Assembly: GCA_036924085.1 (NCBI GenBank)
Contig: JAVGWX010000002.1
Span: 47,508,416 to 47,572,415, forward strand
Direction: 5' to 3'
Length of the DNA: 64,000 nt
From: Ariolimax columbianus
Taxonomy: Eukaryota > Mollusca > Gastropoda > Stylommatophora > Arionidae
Positions within the stretch are counted from its first letter, which is position 1, and the number at the start of each line of letters is the position of its first letter. Position numbers and translations under genes: made by a program. The notes beneath the pieces were generated by a model, which saw nothing but the letters and a program-made list of their open reading frames with translations, ran no database searches and was not told where the DNA came from. This document shows positions 10,083-20,439 of this stretch, one piece after another.

Positions 10083-11651
10083 TATACTCAGCGAAAAAAA
10101 TGGACTTGCCAGTTTTTGTGTATCTGTTTATGCTTTAAAGTTGAAATGTAATTTCATATGGATGCATTCTTGTGCGTTACTGGAAGTCATATCATCGTCT
10201 TAGTAAGTCTAAGTGTGAAATGACCATTCACTGACCTTCAAAATCTAATTTCATGAAATTAACGACTGTCCGGACAGCTTCTCACAACTCATGTGCCGAT
10301 CACAAAAATTGACATCAGAAGTGTTCACTGGCGATCTGTGATTATTTTGCAATTCATTTCGTTTAGAAGCAAACTACTGGAAGAATGCCACGCACGGCGC
10401 TAAATGGACGTTTACGAGATTTTGGCATGTTGGAAGGAGGAATATCTGTGTCTGCAACAACAAGATAATTTATATGTCAAAACAGACTAGTTACTGGTTA
10501 CATCGCTGCCAGACGACTCGGACTGTTTGTGACCTGCCTCGCAGGGGACGTTCTCGATTAACGACATGATCCTTACATCACTCTGAATTGCGCCGACATC
10601 TTCTTCCACTCCGTCGTTCATCTTTATTTCAAGGTACCAGTTTCTCTTACAAAGGACACCTTTGTTTGTAAGGCTTTATTTGTATTCACTCTCGCACATC
10701 TGCGAAACATATTTCAGTCAGCAACTGTCACAGCTGGCACCATCCCCGGACTGGGAAGAATAAGTTCAGCTGCTGTCAAGAACAGCTTGCGCGAGCAAGG
10801 CATACGTGCAAGACGCCCTGCTATTCGCTGAAATCTGCATCCACTACTAGCCTCGTCCAGATAAGATCTGCACCTTGTGAACACTGTGGTGCTGAGTACT
10901 GTTTACTGACGAGTGCAGGGTCAACCTTTCAATAGCCGAATGGTCGCCAGAGAGTGTATCGCCGACATGGAGAGCGCTACACCAATAACTGCCTTCAAGA
11001 GCGCGATTATGATCTGGGGAGGCATCTGCATCATCGGACTGACCTCCTTATCTTAGACGGTACTGTTGCCGGGCTGCAATGCCGTGATGAGATCGTGAGG
11101 AACCACATCGCGCCTTTTCTGGTGAACCATGCAGCAGACATTGTGCTTTAGTAGGACAATGTCCGTCCGCGTGTTTCCAGAGTCGTACATGGTAAACTCC
11201 AAGCCAGACACATTGAAACATTGCCCTGACAACCAGCCATTTCACATCACCTGTCACCAATTGAGCATGTCTGGGACGAGCTGAAGGTCGACTTCAGTGA
11301 CAACAGCATCCACCGCAGACTGTACGGCAACTTCGTCAAGAAGTCATGCAGGAGTGCCTGAACATTCCAACGGATTTACTAAGGCCTTGCATTCGATCTA
11401 TGAGGCGCAGATGTCAAACCGTGCTCAGCACTTGGTGAACACACACTGGGTACTGAGCGGTACCATTAAACACAATGACTTTCATGTTCTTAGACGCTTA
11501 GTAAACAATCACACGGAATACTGAAATATCTATACAGTTGTTTCAGTTTCCAACTATGGAATAACGTTTCTTCTCACGAAATTTCGTTGTTTTTGGGTGA
11601 TGAAATACAATTATATGAAGCAAAACATCGCTAGTTAAGTTTCTTTTTTCA
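10083..11651 (+). mobile_element. Tc1-like DNA transposon, copy 1 (inactive)
   Basis: The 5' end TATACTCAGCG (10083) and 3' end TTGAGTATA (to 11651) match the ends of copy 2 at 45097-46552, with TA at each border as expected of Tc1/mariner insertions. The transposase relic starts at ATG 10385 (MPRTALNGRL, a helix-turn-helix N-terminus) and runs to about 11465. LFTDECRVNL marks the first catalytic Asp region, and the rest of the DDE core is broken by several frameshifts and stops. It is longer than copy 2 because of a 109-bp insertion at about 10579-10693. Confidence 0.9.
10585..10693. mobile_element. 109-bp insertion in Tc1-like copy 1
   Basis: Copy 2 reads straight through this point. Copy 1 has about 109 extra bases bounded by a 6-bp direct repeat CACTCT (10579-10584 and 10688-10693). 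This is consistent with an insertion that duplicated its target. No internal coding potential. Confidence 0.65.
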
Positions 11652-11916
11652 TTGAGTATATTTTTAAACAAAGCCACTGTCATGATGGTTTAACACTGTT
11701 AGCTCATCTTATTCTCGATCTTCCTATCGAGCTTGGAAGTTGAAACCTCGCTGGCTGGTGTTATTGGTTTGTGCCGATTGTGTGTTTGGACAAACACCTA
11801 CGTTTAAATAAAGTCCAGATTTTGACTCAACACATTACACAAATATGTTTGCTAGACATTTGGAATTGCATTGACTTACTTTCCGTGTCCAAGCACTACG
11901 TTATACTGTCTGCATC

Positions 11917-11968
11917 CAGCATCCAGCATCCAGCATCCAGCATCCTGCATCCAGCATCCAGCATTCAG
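11917..11968. repeat. 7-bp (CATCCAG)n microsatellite
   Basis: About seven copies with small changes. It lies at the 3' end (minus strand) of the LINE fragment that follows, so it could be that LINE's tail. Confidence 0.85.
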
Positions 11969-12740
11969 CGAACATGGATTGCCTTATCATTTGCCTCCAG
12001 CATGTCGCACCTATTGCATGTTTCATGGAGGTTGGGGCAGATCATCAGGTGGTCTGGATCCTGTATTGTGCCACAATCACATGTGTCCTGATCTGTGTAT
12101 TTCCATCGTTTCATATTCCTCTTGCACCGTGATACACCAGTTCGGAGTCTGTTCAGTGACTTCCACGTTGTGTATGGTAGATAATGTCCGGGGGCAGGTT
12201 CCACCCGAAGTTCCATATCTTGGACCTGCATCAATGAGTGCCATTTATCGATACGGCTACTTTCAGGGTTTGTTAGTTGATTTTAGAAAATATGTGGATT
12301 TAAGTCTTGTGCTCTGTACATGATATCAAACATTGGATGACTTGGGTCGTGCTCCTGTTTTTCTCGTCTGATTTCTGCTGCAACGCGTCTTCAAATCTCG
12401 GGTCGTGCTATGTCAGTTATTGGGGATAGTTTATCAATGGGGTTGGTTTTAGGCACCCTGATACTATCCGACCCGCCTCATTTATTGCTGTGTCAACTAG
12501 TTTCGCATGAGCAGAGTTTTTCCAGACTGGCGCAGCGAATTCAGCTACGGAAAAACATACAAGTGCATATGTCCGACGGACTGATGGTTGTGCCCCCATG
12601 TTGTGCTGGTCAGTGTTCGGATGAAATTATTTCTTGCGTGTACCTTACGCCTTAATTCCTTGTGCCAGGCCAGAAATTTCACTATTATCTTATGATCATA
12701 GTCCTCAATATTCATCTTCGCTTTTACTGGAGTATAAAGC
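11969..12740 (-). pseudogene. Jockey-like LINE 3' part
   Basis: Minus-strand frames give the C-terminal part of a Jockey/CR1-type reverse transcriptase. HARNNFIRTLTSTTWG (about 12640) is followed by RTYALVCFSVAEFAAPVW and TAINEAGRIVSGCLKPTP (12420-12590), the typical thumb region after the palm domain. Farther on comes a CDCGTIQDPDHLMICP zinc-knuckle-like motif (12040-12110) near the C-terminus. Several frameshifts separate the blocks. No palm or endonuclease sequence remains. Confidence 0.88.
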
Positions 12741-13615
12741 ACAAACTGAATTTGCCTTCATTAAAAGACAATACGTGCTTTTATAGTTCTGGTGTCTGCA
12801 GCGCTATGTGACAGATACACGAATAAGGTGACTCCCACATTGAGATCTTGTTGTAAGAGGTTAGGGCGGTCTAACTCAGGTAGGGTAGAAGAATAATCAA
12901 CTGATGGCATTGCAAACCCCATGAATTACAAACACATCACAAATAATAATAATAATGTTCGCGTAAGCGTCAAAGGCCCATTGTGTTGATCGACCACTAC
13001 GATGTCCAATTGCTGAGGCTGTGTTTATGTGTAGCGTGTTGATCGAAATCCCTACAGACTCACCCGCCGGAGCCGTGTATTCCGCAGCCTTGGGATGAGG
13101 GCCGCGAGGAGCGTGTTAGACCAATGTTTATGTCAAACCCTCCGTGTCTGTCCGTGTTAAACTTCATGTTTTTACGTGTCCCGCCGCCGAGTCTTCTAAT
13201 TGTGTCCACCTGTTGGTCAGTGTGGCCCTTGCTGTGCTGAGAATACGAGATTGGGAGAGGTATCGTGTAACCTCCGGTGGAGGAAGATACGGACAGGAGG
13301 AAGTCGGCTTCAGTCCGAGCAGAAATGTCCTTGAGTAGTGATAATCTGGACTGAATTCTGGTGTGCAGTTAAGCGGAGCGTTGAAATCCGTCATGGACTG
13401 GTCTTCCACGGCTTGAGCCAGGCATGCAATGCAGCGAAATGCATCATAAGAAACAGGATAACCGATCAAAAGCACATCAATTCCACACACTAAAATCCTT
13501 GATACCCCCTAGTGAAGGAGTTGCAAAATATAATCCGAACAGGAAGTAACAAATACAGGAAGAGTCGAGAGAGGAGCCACTAAGGCGCGGCGGCCATCTT
13601 TATTTTTTTCAAGAA
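12741..13615. other. Unassigned stretch
   Basis: Includes a moderately GC-rich part (13040-13330) and a 108-codon minus frame (13164-13490), neither resembling a known family. A short AAT run lies at 12944-12956. Confidence 0.4.
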
Positions 13616-14860
13616 TGCTGAATGTGAATTAGTGATCTGAATAGATAACAAGGATATAGAGACAATATGGGATATATGAATAAATGAACGAATACAGACT
13701 ATAGACAATACTTTATACATGATACAGGAATAAAAGAATGATACATTTATCATTAAAGGATAAAGAAACAATACTTTTATAGTATACATGAAAAACGGAA
13801 TGAATATAAGATGTAGTGAATATACTTCGTATATGTCTTGGCTTCGTTCGTTCTCAATCTCCCCCTACCAAGCCCCGAAAGGGCTTAAGTAGCAGAATGT
13901 AGTCCAGAGAACGGAAAGCATTGTGTCGTTGATTACAGCTTGACTGCGATATTTGCACATTTCGGTCCAACACATCCGACTTCAACAATCATTTTTTGAG
14001 TACCTGGTTAGCATTCCCCCTTCGATCCCTTCTCCTTGGCCAGTCTACTCTGTTGCAGCCTGTTATCCAGGAGGTGTAGAAGGGTCTTGGCAGCTTTGGT
14101 TCGCTGGCCCTGACCTACTTCGTATATGATACATGAATAAAGGAGTGAATACATATATAAGTACAGGATATAGATAGAGTAAGTGATATTTGATGATACA
14201 CGAATAAAAGAATAAATAACAGATATAGAGACATTACTTGACATATAATACTAAAATAAGAATACATCTATAAATAAAGGGTAAATAGACAATACTCCAT
14301 ATATGGTACATAAATAAATAAAGGGTATATAGACAATACTCCATATATGGTACATAAATAAATAAAGGGTATATAGACAATACTCCATATATGGTACATA
14401 AATAAATAAAGGGTATATAGACAATACGCCATATATGGTACATAAATAAATAAAGGGTATATAGACAATACGCCATATATGGTACATCAATAAATAAAGG
14501 GTATATAGACAATACTCCATATATGGTACATAAATAAATAAAGGGTATATAGACAATACGCCATATATTGTACATAAATAAATAAAGGATATATAGACAA
14601 TACGCCATATATGGTACATCAATAAATAAAGGGTATATAGACAATACTCCATATATGGTACATACATAAATAAAGGGTATATAGACAATACGCCATATAT
14701 GGTACATAAATAAATAAAGGATATATAGACAATACGCCATATATGGTACATAAATAAATAAAGAAATAACTGATATAGAAGCATTACTACATACATGATA
14801 CACAAATCAAAGAAATAATATAGGCTATAGAGACAATTCTCCATATATGGTACACGAATA
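13616..14860. repeat. 44-bp satellite array, with degenerate flanks
   Basis: Core array 14288-14772 has about 11 units of 44 bp (GACAATACTCCATATATGG followed by TACATAAATAAATAAA). Units alternate ACTCC/ACGCC. Degenerate units extend left to about 13620 and right to 14860. No stop occurs in any of the three minus-strand frames, so long frames (up to 216 codons) arise without being genes. A SINE-like element is inserted at 13836-14115. Confidence 0.93.
13836..14115 (-). mobile_element. Core A element inserted in the 44-bp satellite
   Basis: Flanked by a perfect 13-bp target duplication TACTTCGTATATG (13823-13835 and 14116-14128), which defines the ends. On the minus strand the first half resembles a degraded LINE RNase H tail (SRLAKEKGSKGEC). 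It is followed by core A, with GTCGGATGTGTTGGACCG near 13965, GGGGCTTGG and a GAACGAACGAAG end. Length 280 bp. It has no GAA run at this copy. The duplication shows it moved by target-primed retrotransposition after the satellite existed. Confidence 0.88.
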
Positions 14861-15694
14861 TAGGAATGAATCAAGTGTTTTCTTGTCAACCTCAAGCACA
14901 ATATGTTGAGGTCGCCTTTAACGACATGATTAGTAGGTTACTGTGACCATATTCTATCCTCTCCTATAAGATGCCCTGAGGTTCAGGCATGCTTATCTAT
15001 TCTCCGTCTTTATATCAGCTTATATCTTTCCAGACGCCAGTTTGTCGATTTGCACGCCTGGTATCTGTCAGTATTATATCAATAATTGTTATAAATAACA
15101 CGGCAGAAAACTACTGCAGGCTAGTTATCAGAAAATATTGAAGGAGTGCCGGCCCGTGGCATTCATGTGAACGCTAATACAACAAAAGGGTGTTTTCTGT
15201 CCTAACTGAAAAAAATCCAACAATAAAATGAAGAGGATTAACATACATTTTTAAAGGAGTACAGTCACGGACGCGTATTTATTTTACCCACTTCTGGCTA
15301 TCAGATTGCTTTCTAGTGTTCTTCATAATGTTTCATGTCACATACAATTCTGTTTATTTTGATAGCTCAGCATACGGTTTCCTGTCACCTAAAATTTTGT
15401 TTATTGCGGCAACACAACATAACCGAAATGATAAAACACTACACACTAAACATGAATTTGAATTAAGAAACACGAATGTCAGTCCCTTGAGGACATGAGG
15501 TTTGAAGATAAGTTTGAAGATAAGTTGCCTTGGAGTAAGGATTATTTGCATGGCTACGGTGGTCCTTTAGCAGTCAATACCGTTGGGGGTGGAGTGTTAG
15601 AGACTTTATTGTTCAAGGTTTCGGTTTTTTTAAACAAAGATTGACTTCATCGTCTTTTTTCTTTCCATTAACGTTTATAGGCGCTTATGTAGAG
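14861..15694. other. Unassigned stretch
   Basis: No recognised feature. Short frames on both strands only. Confidence 0.4.
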
Positions 15695-15775
15695 CTGGAA
15701 AGCCTATATCCCGTCGAGGCTGTCGATTGAACCTTGTCTGGAATTGCAGTTACCCTAACTGCTATGCCACTCATA
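15695..15775 (-). mobile_element. tRNA-like SINE head
   Basis: Reverse complement contains TGGCATAGCAGTTAGGG, an A-box-like stretch, and GGTTCAATCGAC, a B-box-like stretch, about 35 bp apart. That is the layout of an internal RNA polymerase III promoter. It does not fold into a clear tRNA, so I read it as a SINE head. Body not delimited. Confidence 0.45.
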
Positions 15776-16019
15776 ACGATCACAGGTTTATTAATAAGGC
15801 GACACGGAATAGAACTTCGGTAACGCTTGGTTTTAAAAAGAAATCTTTTGGGGTGGGATATGGGTTGGAATGCAGTGGGTTTGAGGGGAGGAAGAGATAT
15901 AAAAGAAAAACCTTGCCTTCAGGCCCCGCGGGAACAAACGATTATTATTAATCAGCTGAATGTTTGAATGTGAATGACTTTATTACTAATTAATGCTAAA
16001 TGAGAACCACATACACAAG

Positions 16020-16226
16020 AAATCGGGTGTAAGGACGGACCTTGCACGGCGTAAAAGAGATAGAGTCTGGATGTTGGTGTAAGGACGGACCTTGCACAGT
16101 GTAAGAGAGATAGAGTCTGGATGTTGGTGTAAGGACGGACCTTGCACAGTGTAAGAGAGATAGAGTCTGGATGTTGGTGTAAGGACGGACCTTGCACAGT
16201 GTAAGAGAGATAGAGTCTGGATGTTG
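16020..16226. repeat. 50-bp tandem array, 4 units
   Basis: AAGGACGGACCTTGCAC starts at 16031, 16081, 16131 and 16181. Units 2-4 are almost identical, so the expansion is recent. Confidence 0.97.
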
Positions 16227-16589
16227 CTATTGTCAAATCTGTAACAGGGACAACATGTTGAACTGACTGACGTATGCATGATATGTCAATCGTTGTTATC
16301 GTCGAATGTTCTGAGAAGAATTATACTTCTAGATCTGGTACACTCTTGTGGAATCCCTTTCTTCGGTGGTTTAATAACACAACATTCCTTGCGGTCTGCC
16401 AAAATATCTTCGTCCTACAAAATCCCACAAACTGTAGACAATCTTATTTGAAGTATTCACATCCATCTTGAGCATCTCTGCCGATATAAGATGTGACATT
16501 AACAGTTTCAAATACCATATGCTGAAGACGCAACAGTGAATGAGTAGACACCATCCAACGATTCATAGCCGTCTATTTGCATAAGAATC

Positions 16590-16830
16590 GACAAAACAGT
16601 TGACCAAGACCCTATTCCACCAACAAGCTGTAGTCATGGAAACAGACTGGTGCAGCCTCGCTAAGAGAAGAGCGATGGAAGTGGAGCTGGTAAAACCTGT
16701 CTCAACAATGACGTGATGAAACTCGATGTGTTGGACCGAAAGGCGCAGATATCGCAGCCTAGATGTGAACTTCGACACTACGTCACGACGTCCATTTCAT
16801 GATGAACACAGAAGAAGAAGAAAAAGGATA
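16590..16830 (+). mobile_element. Core A element with GAA tail
   Basis: GATGTGTTGGACCGAAAG (about 16724) matches core A in the copies at 13836-14115 and 42000-42155. It ends in GAAGAAGAAGAAAAAGG (about 16810-16827). The upstream half, with CAAGCTGTAGTCATGG, also aligns with the upstream half of the 13836-14115 copy. Start is approximate. Confidence 0.75.
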
Positions 16831-16935
16831 AAAAATGTTAAATGGCTCAATTAATTCTCTCTTAGGATGGTTTTTTGAAGATTATCTGTAGATCTGTGGT
16901 GAAAGCCATCGGAAGGTCACGAGGATCCTAGAAAA

Positions 16936-17000
16936 GTGAAGAGAGAGACAGAGAGAGAGAGAGAGAGTGTGTGTGTGAGAGAGAGACAGAGAGAGGGGGG
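16936..17000. repeat. GA-rich microsatellite
   Basis: Imperfect GA repeat with an inner GT run (16967-16976). Confidence 0.95.
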
Positions 17001-17187
17001 CAGGCACCATTTCTAGAGCCCTCGTCAAACATATCAATATATTTCCTCTTGTCTCTTCTATCCTACACGCCACATCTTTGTGAGCTTCGTGTTACAGTTT
17101 ATGCGTTATGGCTTTTGAACTCCTGGCTTTGTACTCCTGGCTTTGCAATTGTTTAAATGGGCCTTTTTAATTTTTCTGTCCTTAATC

Positions 17188-17360
17188 TCATTCAGTGGTC
17201 TCGAGGTAAGGTTTCCGTCTCTGGTGCAGGAAATGGCGGGCTCGAATCACGGTGGAGACCGGGCTTTTTTCAACGTGGATCTTCTGGTAAAAAATTCATC
17301 TGATCTCTGGATAGTGAGATCGCACTCCCGCGCACAGTGTTAAGCACGCTAAAAATTCAC
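17188..17360 (+). mobile_element. tRNA-like SINE
   Basis: Starts with a TCAGTGGTCTCGAGGTAAGG A-box-like stretch, followed about 40 bp later by GGGCTCGAATCAC, close to a B box. The body continues with GATCGCACTCCCGCGCAC and an A-rich end. No coding content. Not a functional tRNA, because no acceptor stem pairs. Confidence 0.5.
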
Positions 17361-17614
17361 TGGCAGTTAAAAATAGAAAAGAATAGGCTTAACAGTCGCT
17401 GCATGGACAACAAATTCACATATTGTAGTTAAAAATCTACCCTAATTAATTGTTTCAATTTGATGGAGAAAGACATACCCTTCATGAGCATGACGGCCCA
17501 AATGCTCCTGGCAAATCGTCTGCTGTGCACGCTTGTGATCATAGCATAGCTTTCTTTGACCCCATCTGCTACACACTTTCAGATAACTGAAGTCATCGTG
17601 GACAATTTGAGCGC

Positions 17615-17990
17615 ATCGTTGATGGTTGGTTGATTGGTTGGTTTCTAATGCCCACAATGGGTTGGTAACCATTTTATGCGCCCTGAAAAGGACGGAACTT
17701 GTGGCAGATTGTAGTAGCTTTCCTGGTATCCTGAGCGTGCTGATAAAGTGGACCGGGGTCCTCCAGGTGATTGTGCAATGCCTTGCTTCATCTATGTGTT
17801 ACTCACTACTACGGCGATCACGTCGAACCTTACCTTGTTAGCCAGACTGTGGTCCTCGACAACAGTTCTTTTCCAGGACGACCAACGAGGAGATCAGGTG
17901 AGGGTCTTGACCAATATATTTCTCCTGACCCTGGCTAACATTGTCTGAAAAAATGTGTTTTGCCTGACCAGACGTTAGCCTCATCATCCA
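17615..17990 (-). mobile_element. SINE-like repeat, family B
   Basis: Close relative of 25860-26215. Shared stretches include AATGCCCACAA, GCGCCCTGAAAAGG (GGGCCCTGAAAAGG in the other), CTCACTACTACGG, CTTGTTAGCCAGACTGT and GACCAACGAGGAG, and both end at TGCCTGACCAGACGTTAGCC. On the minus strand the 3' end is GGGCATT, followed by an imperfect CAA/CCAA tail (17620-17645). No frame. Five related loci occur in this window. Confidence 0.85.
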
Positions 17991-18299
17991 TGTTGAAACC
18001 ATCGACGTTTTCATCAATAGTGATTCTTCTGTTGCCACGGACTAGCTGGTCGATCGGCTATTTCACTGTACAAGCTGCCACCATTGCTGTCTCCCACGTC
18101 GCGGATCGCCCAATGACATTTTGTCTTCCATTTTGAAATCTGTCTACCCATTCATACACTCTCCACTGACTCAAACAGCAATCTTCATACTAAACCTTCA
18201 TTCTTCTTTAGATTTCCGAATATTTCCCACCATCTGACCACAACAAACTTATAACGCCTCGTTGTATTTCCACGTGCAATTCGGCAATTGGGTGACTAT

Positions 18300-18402
18300 G
18301 TTGTGTGCTAAACTGCACATGCACATACTGCTCACAATCCCTAAATGGATGTTGTGTGCTAAACTGCACATGCACATACTGCTCACAATCCCTAAATGGA
18401 TA
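18300..18402. repeat. 51-bp direct duplication
   Basis: Two copies starting at 18300 and 18351 (GTTGTGTGCTAAACTGCACA). They are identical or nearly so. Confidence 0.97.
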
Positions 18403-18639
18403 ATTACCCAACATTCATTCTATGTCCTGAAATAAGATTTTCCCTCGTACGTATTCTTCCATGTACTTTATAATAAAATTGCTGTTACTTAAGGACTGTC
18501 CCTCGTAAATGTCATTGACTCTTACCGTCTTGTCAGACGATAGTATGCTGTGCTTTAAAAAAAAAGGATGTCACTGCAATCAATAACGATGACGAATGTG
18601 ACTTGTAAGACCAACCCGATAAGAGATACGGCTTCCACA

Positions 18640-19080
18640 GTGTGTGCAAGGAAAGTCAGGACCGATTGCGTCATCGCATGGTGTGGTGTATCTTCACATT
18701 AGCCTATCTGCAATCACTATCTCAGTTTTCTGTATTCCATTCTTGATCCTACCCCTCCATGTAACACGATTCATGGCGTCCTGTTCCCATGATTCCAAAT
18801 CGATGACTGCTAAATTCAAATCCTGATTGCATACATCATTGTACCGAAGTAGTGGCAGACTCCGAAACCTTTTCCCCAACTATAATTCCCAATAAAGAAG
18901 ATACTTTTGGTATTCTGCCATCATCCATCCTCCAGTGTGTCCCAGCCACCGGAGCCTCCGTAGAATAAGCATGGAATAGATTGAGATAGTGCCTGTTCTC
19001 TCCAACATCTCTGCGGTAGGATTCTGCACATGCACCTCAAGTGAAAACCGCAGAGCTGTATCTCCTGGCGAGTATAAGTA
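18640..19080 (-). pseudogene. LINE C-terminal fragment (RTE-like)
   Basis: Two adjoining minus-strand frames give LRRLRWLGHTGG (about 18950) and LYWEL, then PLLRYNDVCNQDLNL (about 18830) and a W-E-W-R end (MNRVTWRGRIK). This is the same C-terminal region as 8250-8480, from a related LINE family. A frame break separates the two halves at about 18880. Nothing of the polymerase core remains. Confidence 0.9.
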
Positions 19081-19334
19081 GATCATGTTTCACCTGCATA
19101 AAAATTGGTAATGAGGACACAGGCCCAGTAATATATATATGTTTCCTAGCATCCCTGAGGTAATTACCATTGCATGTGCCCCTTATCCTACACGCAGTCG
19201 CGATCCGTTCCCGCCTGATTTTGATCATTTCAAGATGGCTGTATGATGTCACAATAAAGAATATAATTCGCTGCCTCCAAAAAAAAGGGGAAGTCAACGT
19301 TCGATAACTAAAATACAATTATACAATATGAGCC

Positions 19335-19470
19335 TATGAGTGGTAGAGTGTTTGGTTCTAGCAGCAAAGGTACCGGGATCGATTTCCGTTATTGACACGC
19401 TATAGGCGACCTGGAAATCAATTGATACCTGACACTGTTATGGAAGAAAGGGCTAAGAAGAAGGGAACTA
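19335..19470 (+). mobile_element. tRNA-derived SINE, family E
   Basis: GAGTGGTAGAGTGTTTGG (19337-19354) matches a tRNA D-arm/A box, and GGGATCGATTTCC (about 19374) a T-arm/B box. The body (ACCTGACACTGTTATGG, then AGGGCTAAGAAGAAGG) resembles 36280-36355. Contains a pol III-type promoter layout but no tRNA fold. Confidence 0.65.
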
Positions 19471-19780
19471 ATGACCTCTCCTCACGAAACAACAAAAAAC
19501 AACTGACACTTAATACAACTGTAGTATTTCATCACCAACAGCAGAGTATACTCTAGAAATACCTCATCATTCATTATAGGCTCAATAATTCAAGTTCTTT
19601 GTTAATTAAGAGATGGGATGTACAGATTCGGGGCTTCCAATACGGTCACAAGTTCCTGGGATGTTTGGAGACAAATACCATAATGATTTTGACAAGAATC
19701 ACATATCGTACGGCCATACCGATTTGAGGGCATTCCATTTGTATAAATAAACTTGTCACCAGTCAAATACCACATTTGCC

Positions 19781-20300
19781 GTTCTTCTTCTTCTTCTTCC
19801 TCTTCTTCTTCTTCTTCTTTTTGTTCTTCTTTTTCTTCTTCCTCTTCTTCCTCTTCTTCTTTCTCTTCTTTTTCTTCTTCTTTCGTTCTTTCTTTCTTTC
19901 TTTCTTTCTTCTTCTTCTTTCTTTATTTCCTTCTTTATTTCTTCTTCTTCTTTTTCTTATTTCTTTGCTTGTTTCCTTCTTTTTCGTTCTTTTTATTTTC
20001 TTCTTCTTTTTTTTCTTTTTCTTCTTCTTATTTTTCTTCTTCTTTTTCTTCTTATTTTCTTCTTTTTTTCTTTCTTCTTTCGTTCTTTCTTTGTTACTTT
20101 TTCTTTCTTCCTTTCTTTCTTGCTTTCTTTCTTTACTTCTTATTTCTCCTCCTTCTTATTTCTCCTCCTCCTCCTCCTCCTTCTTCTTCTTCTTCTTCTT
20201 CTTCTACTACTTCTTCTTCTTCTTCTTCTTCCTTAATATTCTTGATCTTGTTCTTTCTTTTACTTCTTCTTCCATTCCTTCTTCTTATACTACCCATGCG
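19781..20300 (+). repeat. ~500-bp pyrimidine tract (TTC-rich)
   Basis: Almost pure T and C on the plus strand for about 500 bases, as TTC, TTTC and TCC runs. Purines are scarce until about 20282. Two long frames (over 200 codons of Phe, Ser and Leu) are an artefact. Mirror-symmetric runs could form triplex DNA. It begins next to a GGCTGGGGACAG-like segment (20445-20455, reverse), reminiscent of the GAA-tailed element end at 39585-39720. Confidence 0.95.
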
Positions 20301-20439
20301 ACTCTTCTTATTCGCATTAATGTTATTCTTCTCCATCATCTTTTTCTTGTCAAACTTTCAGACAGAGATCTCGTTCAAGAGAAAATAACCTTAACAGTTG
20401 AATACTGCCAGTGACCCAGTCCATTACCTTCTATAGCCA

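Noticed and set aside
13164..13490. 108-codon minus frame in a GC-richer stretch
   Set aside because: No family resemblance and no splice context. Likely chance.
14234..14901. Long frames (189 and 216 codons) on the minus strand
   Set aside because: Produced by the stop-free 44-bp satellite read in three phases.
19753..20414. Two frames of over 200 codons rich in Phe, Ser and Leu
   Set aside because: Translation of a pyrimidine tract.
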